NCBI GenBank assembly: GCA_963811585.1 | Contig: CAWERR010000009.1 | Coordinates: 620,001-684,000, forward strand | DNA length: 64,000 nt | From: JACDHG01 sp963811585 | GTDB lineage: Bacteria > Actinomycetota > Actinomycetes > Propionibacteriales > Nocardioidaceae | Direction: 5' to 3' | Shown here: in pieces, positions 61,952 through 64,000 of the stretch | Numbering within the stretch: the first letter of the stretch is position 1 | How the letters are laid out: each line of letters opens with the position of its first letter | The notes under the pieces: model-generated | Database searches by the model: none | What the model was told of the DNA's origin: nothing | The model's input: the letters and a program-made list of their open reading frames with translations, nothing else | Translations under genes and position numbers: made by a program

Positions 61952-63377
61952 CTACGCCCCCGGGGTTCGCTCGGCCTCGGCCTTGATCTGGGCCAGCGAT
62001 GCCCGAACGGTGTTCTCCCAGGTGCGCGCGACGAGGTTCCCCCACCACTGTCCCAGCCCCCACAGGTCGGTGCCCAGGACCCCGGTATAGGTCAGGGACG
62101 TGTTGCCGTTGTCCTCTTCGAAGGCGAAGGTCTCCTCGACCTGGGGGACCGGGCCGCGCACCAGCCGGAACCGGATCTGCTCCGGTGGGTTGAGCACCAC
62201 GGTCTCGACGGTGACCGCGGTGAGCCGGCCGCCGATCGGGGTGCGGTGAGCGGCCAGGAGCATGCCCCCGGCCCGTTCGAGGATCTGTACCTTCTCGCGC
62301 ATCGCCCGGGTCTGCCGTTCGGCGTAGGGGGCGGCGGCCGCGGCGAACACCCGCTCGCGGGGCGCATCGATGGTGAGGGTGATCGGGCCCAGCGGCCGGG
62401 TCCGGCGGCCGACGCCGAGGTCCACGGTCAGGGCGCCGGTCACTGCGCCGAGATAGAGCCCGGCCGCGCCGCCGGTGACGGCCAGACCGAGGCCCAGCGC
62501 GCGAGGAAGTGCGCGAGCCACCCTCATGCCTGCCCGCCGGAGGGCCCATGCGGTGGCTGGCTTCTCGGCGATGATGAGCACGTACCCGAGGATGCCATCG
62601 CGGACGGCGGTGTGCGCGGCGTCGAGCACCGGTCGCACCCGCGCGAAGTCGATTCCGGCCTCCTCCAGCCGCGGGCGGGCGGTGATGCGCAGCAGGTCGA
62701 GGCGGGCCTCGATCTGTCGGATCATCCGCTCGAGCGCGACCTGGTGGTGCTCGATCCGCAGCACCTGCAGTCCGGCGCCGGCGAGCAGATCCCGGTAGTC
62801 GTCGGCGGTGCGGGCGTCGGCCACACACGCGATCCAGGCCTGCAGGGTGGTCAGCTCGGGGGGAAGCCGGTCGCGGTCGGCGGTCATGTCGGTGATCCCG
62901 ATCCGGCCGCCGGGCTTCAGCACCCGCGCCATCTCGGCTACGGCGGTCTGCTTGTCGGGGAAGGTGCACAACGCGCACTCACAGGCCACGGCGTCCCAGC
63001 CGCCGTCGTCCAGCGGCAGGGCCTCGGCGTCCCCGAGGTGAAAGAGTCACCCGGTCGTCGAGCCCTCGGGCCGCGGCGGCGCCGGTGGCCAGCGCGACGT
63101 TGGCCGGCGACAGGTCGACTCCGTCGGCCTGGGCGTCGTACTCGGTGGCCGCGAGCAGCGCGGTGGTGCCGATGCCGGAGGCGATGTCGACCAGCCGACT
63201 GCCGGGGGCGAGGCCGAGCTGGTCGAGCAGCCGACGGGTGAGGGCCAATCCGCCGGGGTGGTAGGAGTCGCCGAGCAGCAGGGAGACCAGGTCGGAGGAG
63301 TAGCCGACCGCGCAGCAGGCCTTGATCGTCTCGCCGCCCCCGTGCGCGGACGCGGCGGGGGTCTGGTCGGTGGTCAT
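61952..63377 (-). CDS. SAM-dependent methyltransferase fused to an SRPBCC domain, one frameshift
   Basis: About 475 residues. The N-terminal part (from ATG 63377) reads GGETIKACCAVGYSSDLVSL, LGDSYHPGGLALTRRLLDQL, the SAM motif I region RLVDIASGIGTTALLAATEY and DGVDLSPANVALATG. After one shift near 63040 it continues CECALCTFPDKQTAVAEMAR, VLKPGGRIGITDMTADRDRL and EKPATAWALRRAG. A hydrophobic linker (ALGLGLAVTGGAAGLYLGAV) leads to a START-like SRPBCC domain (ITLTIDAPRERVFAAAAAPY ... YTGVLGTDLWGLGQWWGNLV). The ATG overlaps the stop of the radical-SAM gene as ATGA. Early CC residues recall ArsM-like enzymes, but the substrate is unknown. Confidence 0.75.
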
Positions 63378-64000
63378 GGCCGGGCCCGCTTCGAGCCGTG
63401 GGGTCCCTCGAGGAGGACCGGCTGCAGGGGTCGTGCGTTGGGCACCACCGGCGCCACCTCGACCCCGCTCATCTTCGCGCGGATCTCTTCGCGGTAGCCC
63501 ACGGAGTTGTAGGCGCAGAACGGGATCAGGCGCCCGTCGGGGGTGATCTCCTCCACGCAGCACTTCATCAGCTGGCGGACGTTGAGGGTGTAGGGGTCCT
63601 GGAAGTCCTGGACCACGATCATGAAGGCGTTCTCGGTGATCCCGGCCAGGGCCTCGGGGAGGTTGACCCCGCAGGCATCCGCGCAGTCCAGCGCTTCGGC
63701 GACCCGTGAGACAGAGTGGTGAGCCGGTCGTCATTGGTCTCGGTCCCCACGAACGCCGACGCGCTCCACAGCTTCTCCAGCGCCTCACGGATGGCGTAGT
63801 CGGGCACCACCCGGTTGGAGACGTAGTCGAGGTAGTCCTCGACCTGCAGCAGTCGCGGCACCGGGACCAACCCGAAGTCCTCGTCGTCGGGATGGCCCTG
63901 GGTGATCAGGTAGGTGATCGACCGGCAGGAGGGGGCGCAGCAGGGGACCGGGAAGAAGTCGTCGGTGGTGAACCACTGCGGCAGCTGGTCGGCGATCGCG
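63374..64000 (-). CDS. Radical-SAM protein, Tes/MJ0619-like C-terminal part (runs off window), one frameshift
   Basis: Only the C-terminal 205 or so residues are in the window. From the edge: ADQLPQWFTTDDFFPVPCCA then PSCRSITYLITQG, VPVPRLLQVEDYLDYVSNRV, a shift near 63712, then RVAEALDCADACGVNLPEAL, FMIVVQDFQDPYTLNVRQLM and KCCVEEITPDGRLIPFCAYN. The F-P-V-P-C-C-x3-C block and the K-C-C-V ... T-P-D-G-R ... P-F-C-x-Y-N block are what I recall from the Tes/MJ0619 family of radical-SAM enzymes (tetraether-forming C-C coupling of lipid chains). The CxxxCxxC radical-SAM motif would lie beyond the window. Stop overlaps the methyltransferase start. Confidence 0.68.

Noticed and set aside
61907..63241. 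444-codon plus-strand frame opposite the methyltransferase-SRPBCC gene
   Set aside because: No start signal or domain; the minus strand carries recognisable SAM and START-like motifs.

Overview
The window is high-GC chromosomal DNA from an actinobacterium. The evidence is WhiB7 with its leader, the AdnA/AdnB helicase-nuclease pair, mycoredoxin, UvrD2, a UPF0182 protein, MoeZ, GTG starts and strong codon bias. Short intergenic repeats built on TCTCGACAAGCTCGACC recur at three loci and remind me of Nocardioidaceae or Intrasporangiaceae genomes. I cannot place the organism to genus from sequence alone.

From about 0.1 to 48.8 kb the window looks like ordinary, vertically inherited chromosome. 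Positions 0.2-3.5 kb carry a malyl/methylmalyl-CoA lyase-like enzyme, an acyl-CoA dehydrogenase and a MaoC hydratase, which fit the lower half of an ethylmalonyl-CoA pathway operon. Positions 3.7-12 kb hold housekeeping genes: a phosphatase, a NUDIX hydrolase, a PHP phosphoesterase, a RecB-type nuclease, a hydrolase/SDR pair, a ParA-like ATPase, an L,D-transpeptidase and a DEAD-box helicase. From about 8.9 to 48.7 kb the order tracks the Mycobacterium tuberculosis block Rv3213c to Rv3193c as I remember it. Shared elements include ParA, RhlE, TetR plus DUF3107, MoeZ, AdnA/AdnB, NudC, Mrx1, UvrD2, WhiB7, ABC1 kinase, a ThiF/TOMM-like protein, a zinc metalloprotease-like protein, a Lon/PDZ protease and UPF0182. 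Local insertions include a disrupted Erm(37)-like rRNA methylase, a PlsC acyltransferase, a LigD-type polymerase domain, a DUF559 protein flanked by repeats, a secreted nuclease and protease, and DeoD.

The block ends at an initiator tRNA-Met gene (48,771-48,847). To its right lies an accessory region made largely of gene fragments: the ends of an MMPL transporter, a tyrosine integrase and an aquaporin, a sacsin-like ATPase start and an excisionase-type HTH. Intact or nearly intact genes among them are a glutathione-independent formaldehyde dehydrogenase, a haloacid dehalogenase, a TlpA/CcdA thiol-redox pair, a molybdopterin oxidoreductase, small regulators and a Crp/Fnr regulator. The last 2 kb hold the most unusual unit: the 3' part of a radical-SAM protein with Tes/MJ0619-like cysteine motifs, overlapping by four bases a methyltransferase that is fused to an SRPBCC domain.

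The window is uneven in reading-frame integrity. Genes at 0.1-12, 19-24 and 28-48.8 kb are almost all open. Genes at 12.2-18.8, 23.9-28.1 and much of 49-64 kb are broken by single-base indels even when the encoded protein is plainly conserved and probably essential (moeZ, adnA, adnB). At least part of this is therefore more likely sequence error in weakly covered contig segments than biological decay. Entries typed pseudogene for these loci mean 'reading frame interrupted in this sequence'.
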